A DNA stretch of 64,000 nt from an uncultured Dysosmobacter sp. (GTDB taxonomy: Bacteria; Bacillota; Clostridia; Oscillospirales; Oscillospiraceae), in assembly GCA_934590165.1 (NCBI GenBank), contig CAKTOO010000001.1, positions 186,001-250,000 on the forward strand, written 5' to 3'. This document shows positions 1-8,667 of the stretch, piece after piece. The translations under genes were made by a program, and so were the position numbers. The notes under the pieces were generated by a model that was not told where the DNA came from, did no database searches, and saw only the letters and a list, made by a program, of their open reading frames with translations. Numbering within the stretch: position 1 is the first letter of the stretch; each line of letters starts with the position of its first letter.

Positions 1-857
<857 letters not shown>

Positions 858-858
858 A

Positions 859-892
859 CAAAAAAAGACCGTCATCGGCGGTCTTTTTTTGT
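859..892. terminator. Bidirectional terminator between nadE and the minus-strand HEAT-like gene
   Basis: A hairpin AAAGACCG-TCAT-CGGTCTTT is flanked by an A-run on the left and a T-run on the right, so it can terminate both nadE and the convergent gene. Confidence 0.85.
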
Positions 893-895
893 TCC

Positions 896-1339
896 TCAAG
901 CGTCCATTTTTTCCAGCAGAGACTGCACATCCTTTTCAATAAGGCTCTGCATGGAATCCGGATAACGCGCCGTGTTGATGGCTTCCGCCTGGTGGCGGAT
1001 CGCCTTCCAAAGCACCCTTTTATAAGGGACAACATCCTACTTCAGGGCCGCCAAGGCCTGCCGCACGGCGGTTGGCTTTTCGTCCTGTAAAATAGAGAGA
1101 GCTTCCTCCAGCTCCCGGTCCAGGGTGCCGCTCCCGTCCCAACGGGCCTGCTTGCAAAGAAGCCGAAAACCCCGGACCCGGACGGCATAGCGGCTGCTGC
1201 GAACCATGTCCGCAAAGCGGCGGGCCTCCGGATACAGGCAGTCGGACGCCTCCGAGAGACGCTCCAACTCCAACAGCATGCCATAGGCCTGCTTCGTATC
1301 CTTTCCTGTCAAGGCGGTGAGTGTCCTTTCCACATCCAT
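896..1339 (-). pseudogene. Small HEAT-like repeat protein (often labelled SufBD in Clostridia), interrupted by an in-frame TAG
   Basis: The ATG at 1339 follows GGGAGG at good spacing and reads 100 codons, through CKQARWDGSGTLDREL and LQDEKPTAVRQALAALK, to a TAG at 1037-1039. The same frame continues after the TAG as DVVPYKRVLWKAIRHQAEAI and LIEKDVQSLLEKMDA to a TGA at 896-898. The family usually has about 150 residues and runs straight through this point as ALAAL(Q)DVV, so the amber codon replaces an ordinary residue, probably Gln (CAG to TAG). The downstream part keeps a good reading frame and family-like sequence, so the mutation looks recent. The function of the family is not known; the SufBD label rests on weak similarity. 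A sequencing error, suppression or readthrough cannot be excluded. Confidence 0.75.
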
Positions 1340-1380
1340 CGGTGTTTCCTCCCGCAACATTTATTTAAAATGTGTCCATG

Positions 1381-1430
1381 AGGCGGTGTATGGATAGGTC
1401 CAATATACCGCCTCCCGCCGCGTTTATCAA
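1381..1430 (-). promoter_or_regulatory. Promoter with overlapping palindrome for the HEAT-like gene
   Basis: On the minus strand TTGATA (1425-1430) and TATATT (1402-1407) are separated by 17 bp. An imperfect 11-bp inverted repeat, AGGCGGTGTAT / ATATACCGCCT (1381-1413), covers the -10 box and the start region, which is a repressor-operator arrangement. The promoter of the broken gene is therefore still intact. Confidence 0.55.
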
Positions 1431-1436
1431 GGACGC

Positions 1437-1466
1437 AAAAAAAGACCGCCGTGGGCGGTCTTTTTC
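1437..1466. terminator. Bidirectional hairpin terminator downstream of the metal ATPase operon
   Basis: AAAAAAAGACCGCC-GTG-GGCGGTCTTTTT lies directly beyond the stop codon of the P-type ATPase and ends the minus-strand metal operon. Its sequence resembles the terminator at 859-892. Confidence 0.85.
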
Positions 1467-1474
1467 TTGCTGTG

Positions 1475-3394
1475 TTATTTTCGGAATTCCTCCACCCGCA
1501 AACACCGCATGGCGTTGAGGATGGCGATAAAGGCAACGCCCACGTCGGCGAACACGGCCTCCCACATAGTGGCCGCGCCGAAGGCACCCAGCACCAGCAC
1601 CGCGCCCTTGACGCCCAGGGCGAACCAAATGTTCTGCTTCACGATGCGCAGGGTCTTGCGGGAGATGCGCATGGCCGTGGCAATCTTGGAGGGCTTGTCA
1701 TCCATGAGGACGATGTCCGCTGCCTCAATGGCGGCGTCGCTGCCCAGAGCGCCCATGGCGATGCCGATGTCCGCCCGGCTGAGGACCGGGGCGTCGTTGA
1801 TGCCGTCGCCCACGAAGGCCACCCGGGACTCCGCCTGCTTGGCGGAGAGGATGCGCTCCGCCCACTCCACTTTGTCCGCCGGCAGCAGCTCGGCGTGGTA
1901 TTCGTCCACCCCCAGCTCCGCGGCCACGGACTTTGCAACCGCTTCGGCGTCGCCGGTGAGCATGACGGTCTTTTTCACGCCGTTGGCCTTCAGGTCGGCA
2001 ATGGCCTCCTTGGCGTCCTCCTTGGGCAGGTCCGAGATGACGATGTGTCCGGCGTAGAAGCCGTCCACCGTCACGTGGACGATGGTGCCCGGCAGCTCAC
2101 AGGGCAGCCAGTTTACGTTCTGCCGCTCCATGAGGCGGCTATTGCCCACACATACGGTCCTGCCGTCCACCTTGGCGCACACGCCGTGACCAGCGATCTC
2201 CTCCACATCCGACACCCGGGCGGCGTCTGGCTTCAGCCCACAGGCCTTCCGCAGGGACACGGAGATGGGGTGATCCGAATACTGCTCCGCCAGGGCGGCG
2301 GATTCCAGCACCTGCTCTTGTGTGAAGCCCTCCTCGGGATGGACGGCGGTGACGGTGAAGGTGCCCTTGGTCAGGGTACCGGTTTTGTCGAAAATGATGG
2401 TCTCCGTCTTGGCCAGGGCCTCCAGGTAGTTGCTGCCCTTCACCAGGATGCCGCACTTGCTGGCGCCGCCGATGCCGCCGAAAAAGCTCAGCGGTACGGA
2501 GATCACCAACGCGCAGGGGCAGGAGATGACCAGGAAGATGAGAGCCCGGTGGAGCCAGTCCGTCCAGACAGTGCCGTTCAAAAAGCCCAGAGGCGTTCCC
2601 AGGGCCAGCAGCACTGTGGGAATGAGGAACAGCGCCGCGGCAGCCAGCACCACGCAGGGGGTGTAGTACCGGGCAAAGCGGGTGATGAAGTTCTCACTGG
2701 TGGATTTTTTCTCGCTGGCGTTTTCCACCAGGTCCAGAATTTTAGACACGGTGGACTCTTCACAGGGCCGGGTCACCCGGATGCGGAGAACGCCGGTCTG
2801 GTTCACGCAGCCGCTGATGACATCGTCCCCCACGCCCACGTCCCGGGGCACGGATTCTCCGGTGAGGGCGGCGGTATCCAGAGAGGATTCTCCGGTGAGA
2901 ACTGTGCCGTCCAGGGGCACTCGCTCGCCGGGCTTCACCACGATGACGGCGCCCACTTCCACATCCTCCGGGTCCACTTCCTCCGTTTCGCCGCCCTCCG
3001 TTTCCAGGTTGGCGGTGTCCGGGCGGATGTCCATGAGGGCGGCAATGGACTGGCGGGACTTGCCCACGGCGTAGTCCTGGAACAGCTCGCCCACCTGGTA
3101 AAACAGCATGACAAACACTGCCTCGGCGTACTCCGCCGTGGTAAAGGCGCCCACGGTGGCCAGGGCCATGAGGAAGTTTTCGTCAAACACCTGGCCGCCC
3201 AGAATGTTGCGGACGGCCTTGTACAGCACATCCCAGCCGATGACGGCGTAGGGGGCCAGATAGCACAGGGCTGTCAAAAGACCGTGCTCCGGCAGCACCT
3301 CCAGGCCGCACAGGACCTTCACAAGGACCAGCAGCACGGCGGAGAGGAGGATGCGCCGCAGCATTTTTTTCTGCTTTTTTGTAAGATCGTTCAC
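1475..3394 (-). CDS. Heavy-metal P1B-type ATPase (Zn/Cd/Pb exporter type)
   Basis: This membrane pump exports soft divalent metals using ATP. The signature elements are present in order: the actuator TGES loop, the transmembrane metal site CPC (SCPCALVIS, about residue 290), the phosphorylation site DKTGTLTKG (about 335), an SDHP-type HP motif, and the hinge GDGINDAP (about 530). Length is 639 residues from the GTG at 3394, which has GGAGG eight bases upstream; an in-frame ATG at 3427 has no comparable site. There is no N-terminal HMA domain. A free-standing HMA protein is encoded just upstream and may supply that function. The gene is third in an operon with a SmtB/CadC-like repressor. Zn/Cd/Pb specificity is inferred from the CPC motif and the repressor's ligands; copper is less likely. 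Confidence 0.9.
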   Translation of the reverse strand: MNDLTKKQKKMLRRILLSAVLLVLVKVLCGLEVLPEHGLLTALCYLAPYAVIGWDVLYKAVRNILGGQVFDENFLMALATVGAFTTAEYAEAVFVMLFYQVGELFQDYAVGKSRQSIAALMDIRPDTANLETEGGETEEVDPEDVEVGAVIVVKPGERVPLDGTVLTGESSLDTAALTGESVPRDVGVGDDVISGCVNQTGVLRIRVTRPCEESTVSKILDLVENASEKKSTSENFITRFARYYTPCVVLAAAALFLIPTVLLALGTPLGFLNGTVWTDWLHRALIFLVISCPCALVISVPLSFFGGIGGASKCGILVKGSNYLEALAKTETIIFDKTGTLTKGTFTVTAVHPEEGFTQEQVLESAALAEQYSDHPISVSLRKACGLKPDAARVSDVEEIAGHGVCAKVDGRTVCVGNSRLMERQNVNWLPCELPGTIVHVTVDGFYAGHIVISDLPKEDAKEAIADLKANGVKKTVMLTGDAEAVAKSVAAELGVDEYHAELLPADKVEWAERILSAKQAESRVAFVGDGINDAPVLSRADIGIAMGALGSDAAIEAADIVLMDDKPSKIATAMRISRKTLRIVKQNIWFALGVKGAVLVLGAFGAATMWEAVFADVGVAFIAILNAMRCLRVEEFRK

Positions 3395-3431
3395 GGAAAA
3401 TGCCTCCTTCCAGGGGAAAAGGGTCAAAATG

Positions 3432-3517
3432 AGTCCAGCCCCGGAATTCCGGACTGGACGGCGGGATTTTCAATTAGATGGTCCGCTCCGGGAAATGGCC
3501 GCATTCCCCGGAGCGGC
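3432..3517 (-). promoter_or_regulatory. Two stem-loops in the chaperone-ATPase intercistronic gap
   Basis: The 129-base gap holds a strong hairpin, CCGCTCCGGG with CCCCGGAGCGG (3483-3517), and a second one, GTCCAG...CTGGAC around CCGGAATTCCGG (3432-3459). Neither is followed by a T-run, so they look like mRNA processing or stability elements that could make the small upstream cistrons more abundant than the ATPase. Confidence 0.45.
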
Positions 3518-3523
3518 GGGACT

Positions 3524-3739
3524 TTACACAAACAGCTCGCAGTCGGGCTCCACCTTTTTGGCCACGGCCTCGACTTCCTTCAAAATTTCGTCAAACCGGG
3601 CGTCATCGGCGTCCAGCACCAGCTTCTGGGCCATAAAGTTCACCGTGGCGTCGTTGACGCCGTCGATCTTCTTGACGGCAGCTTCCACCTTGGCGGCGCA
3701 GTTGGCGCAGTCCACAACGAATTTGTAACGCTTTTTCAT
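3524..3739 (-). CDS. Heavy-metal-associated (HMA) domain protein, metallochaperone-like
   Basis: This 71-residue protein is a single HMA (ferredoxin-like) domain with the metal-binding loop DCANCAAK (Cys11 and Cys14). The usual GMxCxxC is replaced by VDCANC, and the Asp before the first Cys is typical of Zn/Cd-type rather than Cu-type domains. It lies between a metal-sensing repressor and a P1B-ATPase that lacks its own HMA domain, so it probably hands metal to the pump or acts as the pump's detached N-terminal domain. GGGAGG precedes the ATG at 3739. Confidence 0.85.
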   Translation of the reverse strand: MKKRYKFVVDCANCAAKVEAAVKKIDGVNDATVNFMAQKLVLDADDARFDEILKEVEAVAKKVEPDCELFV

Positions 3740-3777
3740 GTTTTGTTCCTCCCAAGTTTTATAAAAATGTGGAAAAT

Positions 3778-4140
3778 TTATTCAGCCACATGCTCCAGAC
3801 CCTGGTCGATGATGGTCTTCACATGGTCATCCGCCAGGGAGTAAAACACGGTCTTGCCCTCCCGGCGGGCCTTCACCAGCCGCGCGTTTTTCAGCGCCCG
3901 CAGCTGGTGGGAGATAGCGGACTGGGTCATGCCCAGCAGCGCCGCGATGTCGCACACGCACATCTCCGCCTCAAACAATACATACAGGATGCGGATGCGG
4001 GTGGAGTCGCCGAAAATGCGGAACAGCTCGCACAGGTCGTACAGGGTGTCCTCCCCCGGCAGCTCCCGGCGCACCTTTTCCACGATCTCCTCGTGAGCGT
4101 GGATAAAGTCGCAGCATTCGACATTGTAACGGTCTTCCAT
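3778..4140 (-). CDS. ArsR/SmtB-family metal-sensing repressor (CadC/SmtB-like)
   Basis: This 120-residue winged-helix repressor should be released from DNA when it binds excess metal. The recognition helix is around SAISHQLRAL. Two complete sensor sites are visible. The alpha-5 zinc site has Asp104, His106, His117 and Glu120, the same numbering as cyanobacterial SmtB. The alpha-3 site is ECVCD-like, with Cys61, Cys63 and Asp64, and can combine with N-terminal Cys9/Cys10 as in CadC. Having both suggests a sensor for Zn as well as Cd/Pb. It is first in the operon with the HMA protein and the ATPase. AAGGAGG precedes the ATG at 4140, and a palindromic operator lies just upstream. Confidence 0.92.
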   Translation of the reverse strand: MEDRYNVECCDFIHAHEEIVEKVRRELPGEDTLYDLCELFRIFGDSTRIRILYVLFEAEMCVCDIAALLGMTQSAISHQLRALKNARLVKARREGKTVFYSLADDHVKTIIDQGLEHVAE

Positions 4141-4151
4141 GGCTCCTCCTT

Positions 4152-4206
4152 AACAAATGAATGATTGTTCATATGTTCAGTATACGCATTGAAAGACATT
4201 TGTCAA
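4152..4206 (-). promoter_or_regulatory. Promoter and SmtB/ArsR-type operator of the metal-resistance operon
   Basis: On the minus strand TTGACA (4201-4206) and TATACT (4179-4184) are 16 bp apart, with an extended TG before the -10. Directly downstream, 4152-4177 forms an imperfect palindrome, AACATATGAAC / ATTCATTTGTT (9 of 11 positions), matching the ATGAAC...TTCAT shape of known SmtB/CadC operators. Repressor bound here would block promoter escape. Confidence 0.85.
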
Positions 4207-4285
4207 CCCTCTTTTGAAAAAAATGTGGAAAAGCGGAAAAAGCCATGGTACACTAGAGGGCAAATGTGAGAAATGAGGATGTTTC

Positions 4286-4714
4286 ATGACGGAGATCGAA
4301 GAAAGAATTCAGGAGCGGCAGAAGAAAAACGGCTTCATGCACCATAATTTTATCGAGATGGAATCCGTGGAACGGGACCGGGCGGTATTCAAGCTGACCA
4401 TCCGGCCGGAGAGCAAAAACCCCTACGGCATGGTCCACGGCGGCGCCATCTATACCCTGGCGGACAACGCCACCGGCACCGCCGCCCACACGGACGGCCG
4501 GTACTATGTCACACAGACCAGCGCCCTTCACTTCCTGCGCAACCAGTCGGAAGGCACCGTCCGGGCCACGGCCACTGTCCGCCACCGGGGGCGCTCCACG
4601 GTGCTGACGGCAGTGGACATCACCGGGGATGACGGCAAACTCATCGCCACCGGAGAGTTTACCTTCTTCTGTGTGGACAAGGACATCATGGATGCCAAGG
4701 TGGAGAAGAAGTAA
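4286..4714 (+). CDS. PaaI-family hotdog-fold thioesterase
   Basis: The 142-residue protein has the hotdog signature NPYGMVHGGAIYTLADNATG, in which the HGG turn and following Asp match the PaaI/YbgC acyl-CoA thioesterase active site. Such enzymes hydrolyse acyl- or aroyl-CoA thioesters in the cytoplasm; the substrate cannot be told from sequence. The gene stands alone, with the divergent metal operon on the left and a bidirectional terminator on the right. Confidence 0.85.
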   Translation: MTEIEERIQERQKKNGFMHHNFIEMESVERDRAVFKLTIRPESKNPYGMVHGGAIYTLADNATGTAAHTDGRYYVTQTSALHFLRNQSEGTVRATATVRHRGRSTVLTAVDITGDDGKLIATGEFTFFCVDKDIMDAKVEKK

Positions 4715-4715
4715 A

Positions 4716-4748
4716 GAAAAACCGGAGGACGGAGATCCTCCGGTTTTT
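4716..4748. terminator. Bidirectional terminator
   Basis: The stem AACCGGAGGA / TCCTCCGGTT is bounded by A-rich and T-rich tails between the thioesterase gene and the convergent regulator gene. Confidence 0.85.
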
Positions 4749-4764
4749 GTATGTCATGGATGCC

Positions 4765-6120
4765 TTACAGACCGCCCAGGTCCAACGGCGTGACGGTCCC
4801 CTCCCCCGACGGAATATCCGGCAAAACCAGCTTCATGACCCGGGCGGGACGGCCCTTGCCGGTGGACCGCTTGCCCACGATGGTGACACAGCCCTCCTCC
4901 TCCAGCCGGGCGATGATGCGGTTGACACTGCGGGGCGTAATGTTCAGCCGCTGGGCCAGTTCCTCGGAGGTCATGGTGTCGCCGTACTGGCGCAGGGCCC
5001 GCTGGAGCTTTTTCAGGGTGTCGGTGCCCACTTGGAGCTTTTTGGCAAAAAAGGCCCGGGCCTGCTCCACCGGCAGCATCCCGTCGTATTCCAGGGGCTC
5101 CGCCACCTGCTGTTCATTTTCCACCAGGTAGGAGCTGCCGGACCGGTCCGCCACGGCGTGGTTCAGGGCCATGTGGGCCCGGGACTTGGCCTCCAGCATG
5201 GAGTTGCCAATGCCGATACCCAGCCAGACCTGGTACTCCGGGGACCGCTGGCCGTATTGCAGCAGGCGGCAATACTCCTTGTCTTTCAAAAACACGTTCA
5301 TGAGCATGGTGCGGGTGGTGGCGATAAAAAAGTGGTCCAGGCCGCCGCCGAACACGGCGGCTTCCATCCGCTGGGCCAGGGCGTACACCCGCTCCTTGAA
5401 CTCGTTCTGATAGCGGACCTTCTCCCATTCCCGAAGGAATAGGTCGTGCTCGTCATCAAACGTATAATCAAAATGAATGGCGATGACCGCCAGCTTGCCT
5501 TGGTTCTCCCGGGCGGAGAGGTCCAGGATCTGGAGGTGGTGTACCTGTTCCTGGACTGCCTCCTCCGAGGGGCAGATGCGGATGCAGGGAATGCCCTCCG
5601 CCCGCAGGGGATCCAAAATGTGCTGCATACTGGTAAAGCACACGGACACCTCTCCCCGCAGGTAGCAGTCCCGGTGGAAATCCAGCAGCTTTTTCTCAAA
5701 GGCGGGGTCCTCGAAGTCGAAGGGGGCCCGGTGGATCTCCGCCCCGTGGATGCCGGCGCTCTCCAGCACCCGGTTCAGAAGGTCCGGCTCGTAGCGGTCC
5801 ACGCTGATGGCCTTCAGATCGCTGCGGTAAAGGGTCATGGCCTCCAGAAAGGCTTGGAGAACGGAGGTGCGGTTGTGGGGCAGAAAGCTCCAGGGGATGG
5901 TGGGCGTCACCCGGTTGCGGGCGTAGGCGTAGTTGGTGGGGCCGGTGAACAAAATGCCGTCCACCTCCCGGTCCGCCTGCAATTCCGCGGCCATGTCCCC
6001 GGACTGCTCATAAAATTCCGAGCAGTGATAGAGGAACTGGATGTCCGGCAGCTCCCGCTCTGCCACCCGGCGTACCACATTCACCGTAATTTCCGGTCCA
6101 ATCACACCAATTTTCATCAC
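4765..6120 (-). CDS. Putative transcriptional regulator with large sensor region and C-terminal winged helix
   Basis: This 451-residue protein matches no single family that I can name. Its start, MMKIGVIGPE, is Rossmann-like, and the first 200 residues resemble a PrpR-N or substrate-binding sensor module. The middle (WLGIGIGNSMLEAKSRAHMA, about residue 315) recalls the degenerate GGDEF-like module of CdaR-type regulators. Residues from about 385 form a winged helix (TSEELAQRLNITPRSVNRII, LEEEGCVTIVGKRSTGKGRP). It is divergent from an M20 peptidase and two transporter genes, with inverted repeats between them, so it probably controls them in response to a peptide, amino acid or carboxylate. 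GGAG precedes the ATGATG start. The role is inferred from domains and context only. Confidence 0.6.
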   Translation of the reverse strand: MMKIGVIGPEITVNVVRRVAERELPDIQFLYHCSEFYEQSGDMAAELQADREVDGILFTGPTNYAYARNRVTPTIPWSFLPHNRTSVLQAFLEAMTLYRSDLKAISVDRYEPDLLNRVLESAGIHGAEIHRAPFDFEDPAFEKKLLDFHRDCYLRGEVSVCFTSMQHILDPLRAEGIPCIRICPSEEAVQEQVHHLQILDLSARENQGKLAVIAIHFDYTFDDEHDLFLREWEKVRYQNEFKERVYALAQRMEAAVFGGGLDHFFIATTRTMLMNVFLKDKEYCRLLQYGQRSPEYQVWLGIGIGNSMLEAKSRAHMALNHAVADRSGSSYLVENEQQVAEPLEYDGMLPVEQARAFFAKKLQVGTDTLKKLQRALRQYGDTMTSEELAQRLNITPRSVNRIIARLEEEGCVTIVGKRSTGKGRPARVMKLVLPDIPSGEGTVTPLDLGGL

Positions 6121-6278
6121 AAAATTCTCCGTTTCGACAATTTAAGACATAAAAAATAATTTCGGACATTATTTTACACCTATTAAAGACAGGGTGCAAG
6201 TGATACCTTTGAAAATAAATTGGTTCACTTGTTTAAAGTAATACCCTGTGACATCCCAAACTCAGAGGAGGGAAACCC
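6121..6278. promoter_or_regulatory. Divergent regulatory region with nested inverted repeats
   Basis: This AT-rich gap separates the regulator and the peptidase operon. It contains a palindrome AAAATAAT-TTCGGAC-ATTATTTT (about 6153-6175) on the regulator side. Closer to the peptidase is a nested inverted repeat: ACAGGGT (6189-6195) pairs with ACCCTGT (6243-6249), and CAAGTGA (6197-6203) pairs with TCACTTG (6225-6231). A TTGAAA at 6209 lies between these arms as a possible -35. GAGGAGG precedes the peptidase start. The repeats are candidate operators for the divergent regulator. Confidence 0.5.
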
Positions 6279-7406
6279 ATGAAAAACGAAAGAATGTACA
6301 ACGAACTGATTGAGCTGCTGACCACGGACTCCGCCGCCGGCAAGGAAACCGCCATCGCCGACAAGCTGACGGAGAAGATGGAGGCCCTGGATTTTACCGT
6401 CACCCGGGACAACGCCGGTGACACCTTCGGCGGCGAGTGCGGCAACGTCATCGCCGTGCGGGAGGGTGAGCGGAAGGGCTCTTTGTTCCTCAGCTCCCAT
6501 ATGGACCGCGTTCCCAACGGTCTTGGCATCAAGCCCGTGGAAAAGGACGGCGTACTGTACTCCGACGGCACCACCATTCTGGCTGCTGATGACATCTCCG
6601 GCGTGTGCGCCATTTTGGAGGGCCTGCGGCAGGTGCTCGCCGCCGGGACGCCCCTGCCCCGTATCGAGGTGGTGTTCTCCGTGGGAGAAGAAACCGGCCT
6701 TTTCGGCGCCAAGGCTCTGGACATGTCCCTGATCCAGTCCCGCGTGGGCTACATCTTCGACTCTCCCGGCGGCATTGGCCGCTTTGTCAACGGTGCTCCC
6801 GGTATGTTCCACCTGAATGTGGAGATCACCGGCCGTCCCGCTCACGCCGGCAACGAGCCGGAAAAGGGCATCGATGCCGCCAAGACCATGTGCGACATCC
6901 TGTCTACCCTGAAGCAGGGCCGCCTGGACGAGATGTCCACCGCCAACTTCCCCATGCTCTCCACCGGCTCTTCCGCCCGCAACGTGGTGTGTGACTTTGC
7001 CTCCTTCAAGGGCGAGGCCCGCAGCCGTGATTTCCAGCGCCTGGCGGATTATGTGGCCTATTTCGAGGACCACTGCAAGAAGGTGGCCGCCGAGCACGGT
7101 GCCGGCATCAAGGTGGAAAAGATCGAAAACTTCCTGCCCTTTGCCATCCCCGAGGAGGACGAGGCCCTGGTGGTGGCGAGAGCCGCCTGCGAGAAGCTGG
7201 GCCTGAACTACCGGGCCGAGGTGGGCGGCGGCGGTATGGACGCCAACATCTACAACAACAAGGGCATGGCCACTGTGGGCGTCGCCACCGGCTATACGAA
7301 GAACCATACCAAAAATGAGCAGCTGGTCCTGGAGGACTTCTACAAATCCGGACAGTTGGCTCAGGCCCTTATCGAGACTTTCGCGGCACGCTGCGAGTCT
7401 AAATAA
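6279..7406 (+). CDS. M20-family metallopeptidase, PepT-like
   Basis: The 375-residue protein belongs to the M20 di-zinc peptidases, close to PepT-like tripeptidases. Visible landmarks are the first zinc-ligand region SSHMDRVP, the bridging Asp in ILAADDISGV, the catalytic Glu pair in VGEETGLFGA, a lid or dimerisation segment with GRPAHAGNEPEKGIDA, and a late GGGGMDANIYNNKG region. It would release amino acids from small peptides in the cytoplasm. It is the first gene of a set with a GltS-like transporter 35 bp downstream and an AEC transporter, which suggests use of an imported small peptide or acyl-amino acid. GAGGAGGG precedes the ATG. Confidence 0.85.
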   Translation: MKNERMYNELIELLTTDSAAGKETAIADKLTEKMEALDFTVTRDNAGDTFGGECGNVIAVREGERKGSLFLSSHMDRVPNGLGIKPVEKDGVLYSDGTTILAADDISGVCAILEGLRQVLAAGTPLPRIEVVFSVGEETGLFGAKALDMSLIQSRVGYIFDSPGGIGRFVNGAPGMFHLNVEITGRPAHAGNEPEKGIDAAKTMCDILSTLKQGRLDEMSTANFPMLSTGSSARNVVCDFASFKGEARSRDFQRLADYVAYFEDHCKKVAAEHGAGIKVEKIENFLPFAIPEEDEALVVARAACEKLGLNYRAEVGGGGMDANIYNNKGMATVGVATGYTKNHTKNEQLVLEDFYKSGQLAQALIETFAARCESK

Positions 7407-7441
7407 ATCTGTGTGTGTAAAAAATTTAGGAGGTATCTGAT

Positions 7442-8659
7442 ATGGAATTGACACAATATCAGGCAGTATTTATGATCTTGCTGATCTTCTTCCTGGGCGA
7501 CCTGGTGGGCGCTCTCACGAAGGCCAAGATCTCTTCCATGTTCGTCATCATGATGGGCTTCCTGGTCCTGTTCCTGACGGGCATCTACCCCGCTGACATC
7601 ATGACCACCGCCGGTTTCGCCGGTGTGGCTTCCCTGGGCCAGTATTTCCTGCTGTTCAACATGGGTACATCCGTGGACCTGGCCACCCTGCGCCGTGAGT
7701 GGCGCACCGTGGTGGGCGCCATCATCGGTATGGCTGCCGCCATCGTGGGCTGCTGCGTAGCCATCCCCATTATTGGCAAGGACTTCGCCCTGGCTGCCGC
7801 TCCTGTTGTCAACGGCGGTATCGTGGCCACCACCACCATGGTCCAGGCCTGCGACGAAAAGGGCTTGGCTGCCGCCGCGGCTCTGGCTACCTTCATTTAC
7901 GCCGTGCAGAAGTTCGTGGGCACCCTGCCCGCCTCCAACTGCGGCCTGAGCGTGGCCAACGAGCTGGTTGCCGACCTGCGGGCCAAGCACGCCGCCGACC
8001 CCAATTACAGCTGGTATGCCGAGCAGAGCAGCAAGTCCAGCTCTGCTTCCGCTAAGGAGCCCCTGTGGAAGGGCATCAAGAAGTACTACACCACTTTCAT
8101 CTGCCTGGCCATTGGCGCCACTGCCATCGTTCTGGCCCAGATGATCGCCAAGGTCTTCAAGCCCACTCCCCTGAGCTTCATCAACATGTCCATCCTGTGC
8201 ATGGTCTTCGGCATCACCGCCCGCAACACCGGCCTGGTGCCTCCCAATATCATGCGTGACCAGGCTAAGGCCAACGGCTTCTTCTCCTTCCTGTCCCTGT
8301 GCACCATCATCCCCTCCCTGGCAAAGATCGACATTTCCATGCTGCCCTCCATCGGCTTTGCCACCGTGGTCATCTTCGTCCTGGTCATGGTCTTCACCTT
8401 CATCGTCTTCATGCTGACGCCCGCCTGGAAGGTCGTGGGCAGCAAGAAGCTGGCCATCGGTATCGCCATGTGCCAGATGATCGGCTATCCCGGCACCGAG
8501 CTTATCGCCACCGAGATCACCAACGCCGTTGCCCAGACTGATGAAGAGCGTGACGCCGTCACCGCCCGCATCCAGACCGCCTACGTCATCTCCGGCTTCA
8601 CCTCTGTTACCATCCTGTCCGTGGTCATCGCCGGTATCCTGGCTGGCTTCATCGGCTGA
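7442..8659 (+). CDS. Multi-pass membrane transporter, GltS-like (sodium/carboxylate symporter type)
   Basis: The 405-residue protein has about ten hydrophobic segments and two inverted halves split by a polar loop (residues about 180-205, SSKSSSASAK). The arrangement and the GGIVATTTM motif after the fourth helix recall glutamate/sodium symporters of the GltS group, but the typical GltS GGHG motif is not present. I therefore call it only a distant relative. AGGAGG precedes the ATG. Its place between an M20 peptidase and an AEC transporter suggests that it moves an amino acid or a small peptide, inward or outward. Confidence 0.6.
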   Translation: MELTQYQAVFMILLIFFLGDLVGALTKAKISSMFVIMMGFLVLFLTGIYPADIMTTAGFAGVASLGQYFLLFNMGTSVDLATLRREWRTVVGAIIGMAAAIVGCCVAIPIIGKDFALAAAPVVNGGIVATTTMVQACDEKGLAAAAALATFIYAVQKFVGTLPASNCGLSVANELVADLRAKHAADPNYSWYAEQSSKSSSASAKEPLWKGIKKYYTTFICLAIGATAIVLAQMIAKVFKPTPLSFINMSILCMVFGITARNTGLVPPNIMRDQAKANGFFSFLSLCTIIPSLAKIDISMLPSIGFATVVIFVLVMVFTFIVFMLTPAWKVVGSKKLAIGIAMCQMIGYPGTELIATEITNAVAQTDEERDAVTARIQTAYVISGFTSVTILSVVIAGILAGFIG

Positions 8660-8667
8660 GAGAGACC

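Noticed and set aside
1037..1039. TAG as a pyrrolysine codon
   Set aside because: Nothing in the window (no pyl genes, no methylamine methyltransferase) supports it, and the residue is not conserved as Pyl in this family; a nonsense mutation is simpler.
1451..3844. A 797-codon open frame on the plus strand across the ATPase operon
   Set aside because: It is the antisense of the P1B-ATPase and HMA genes, has no start context or family motif, and arises from high GC.
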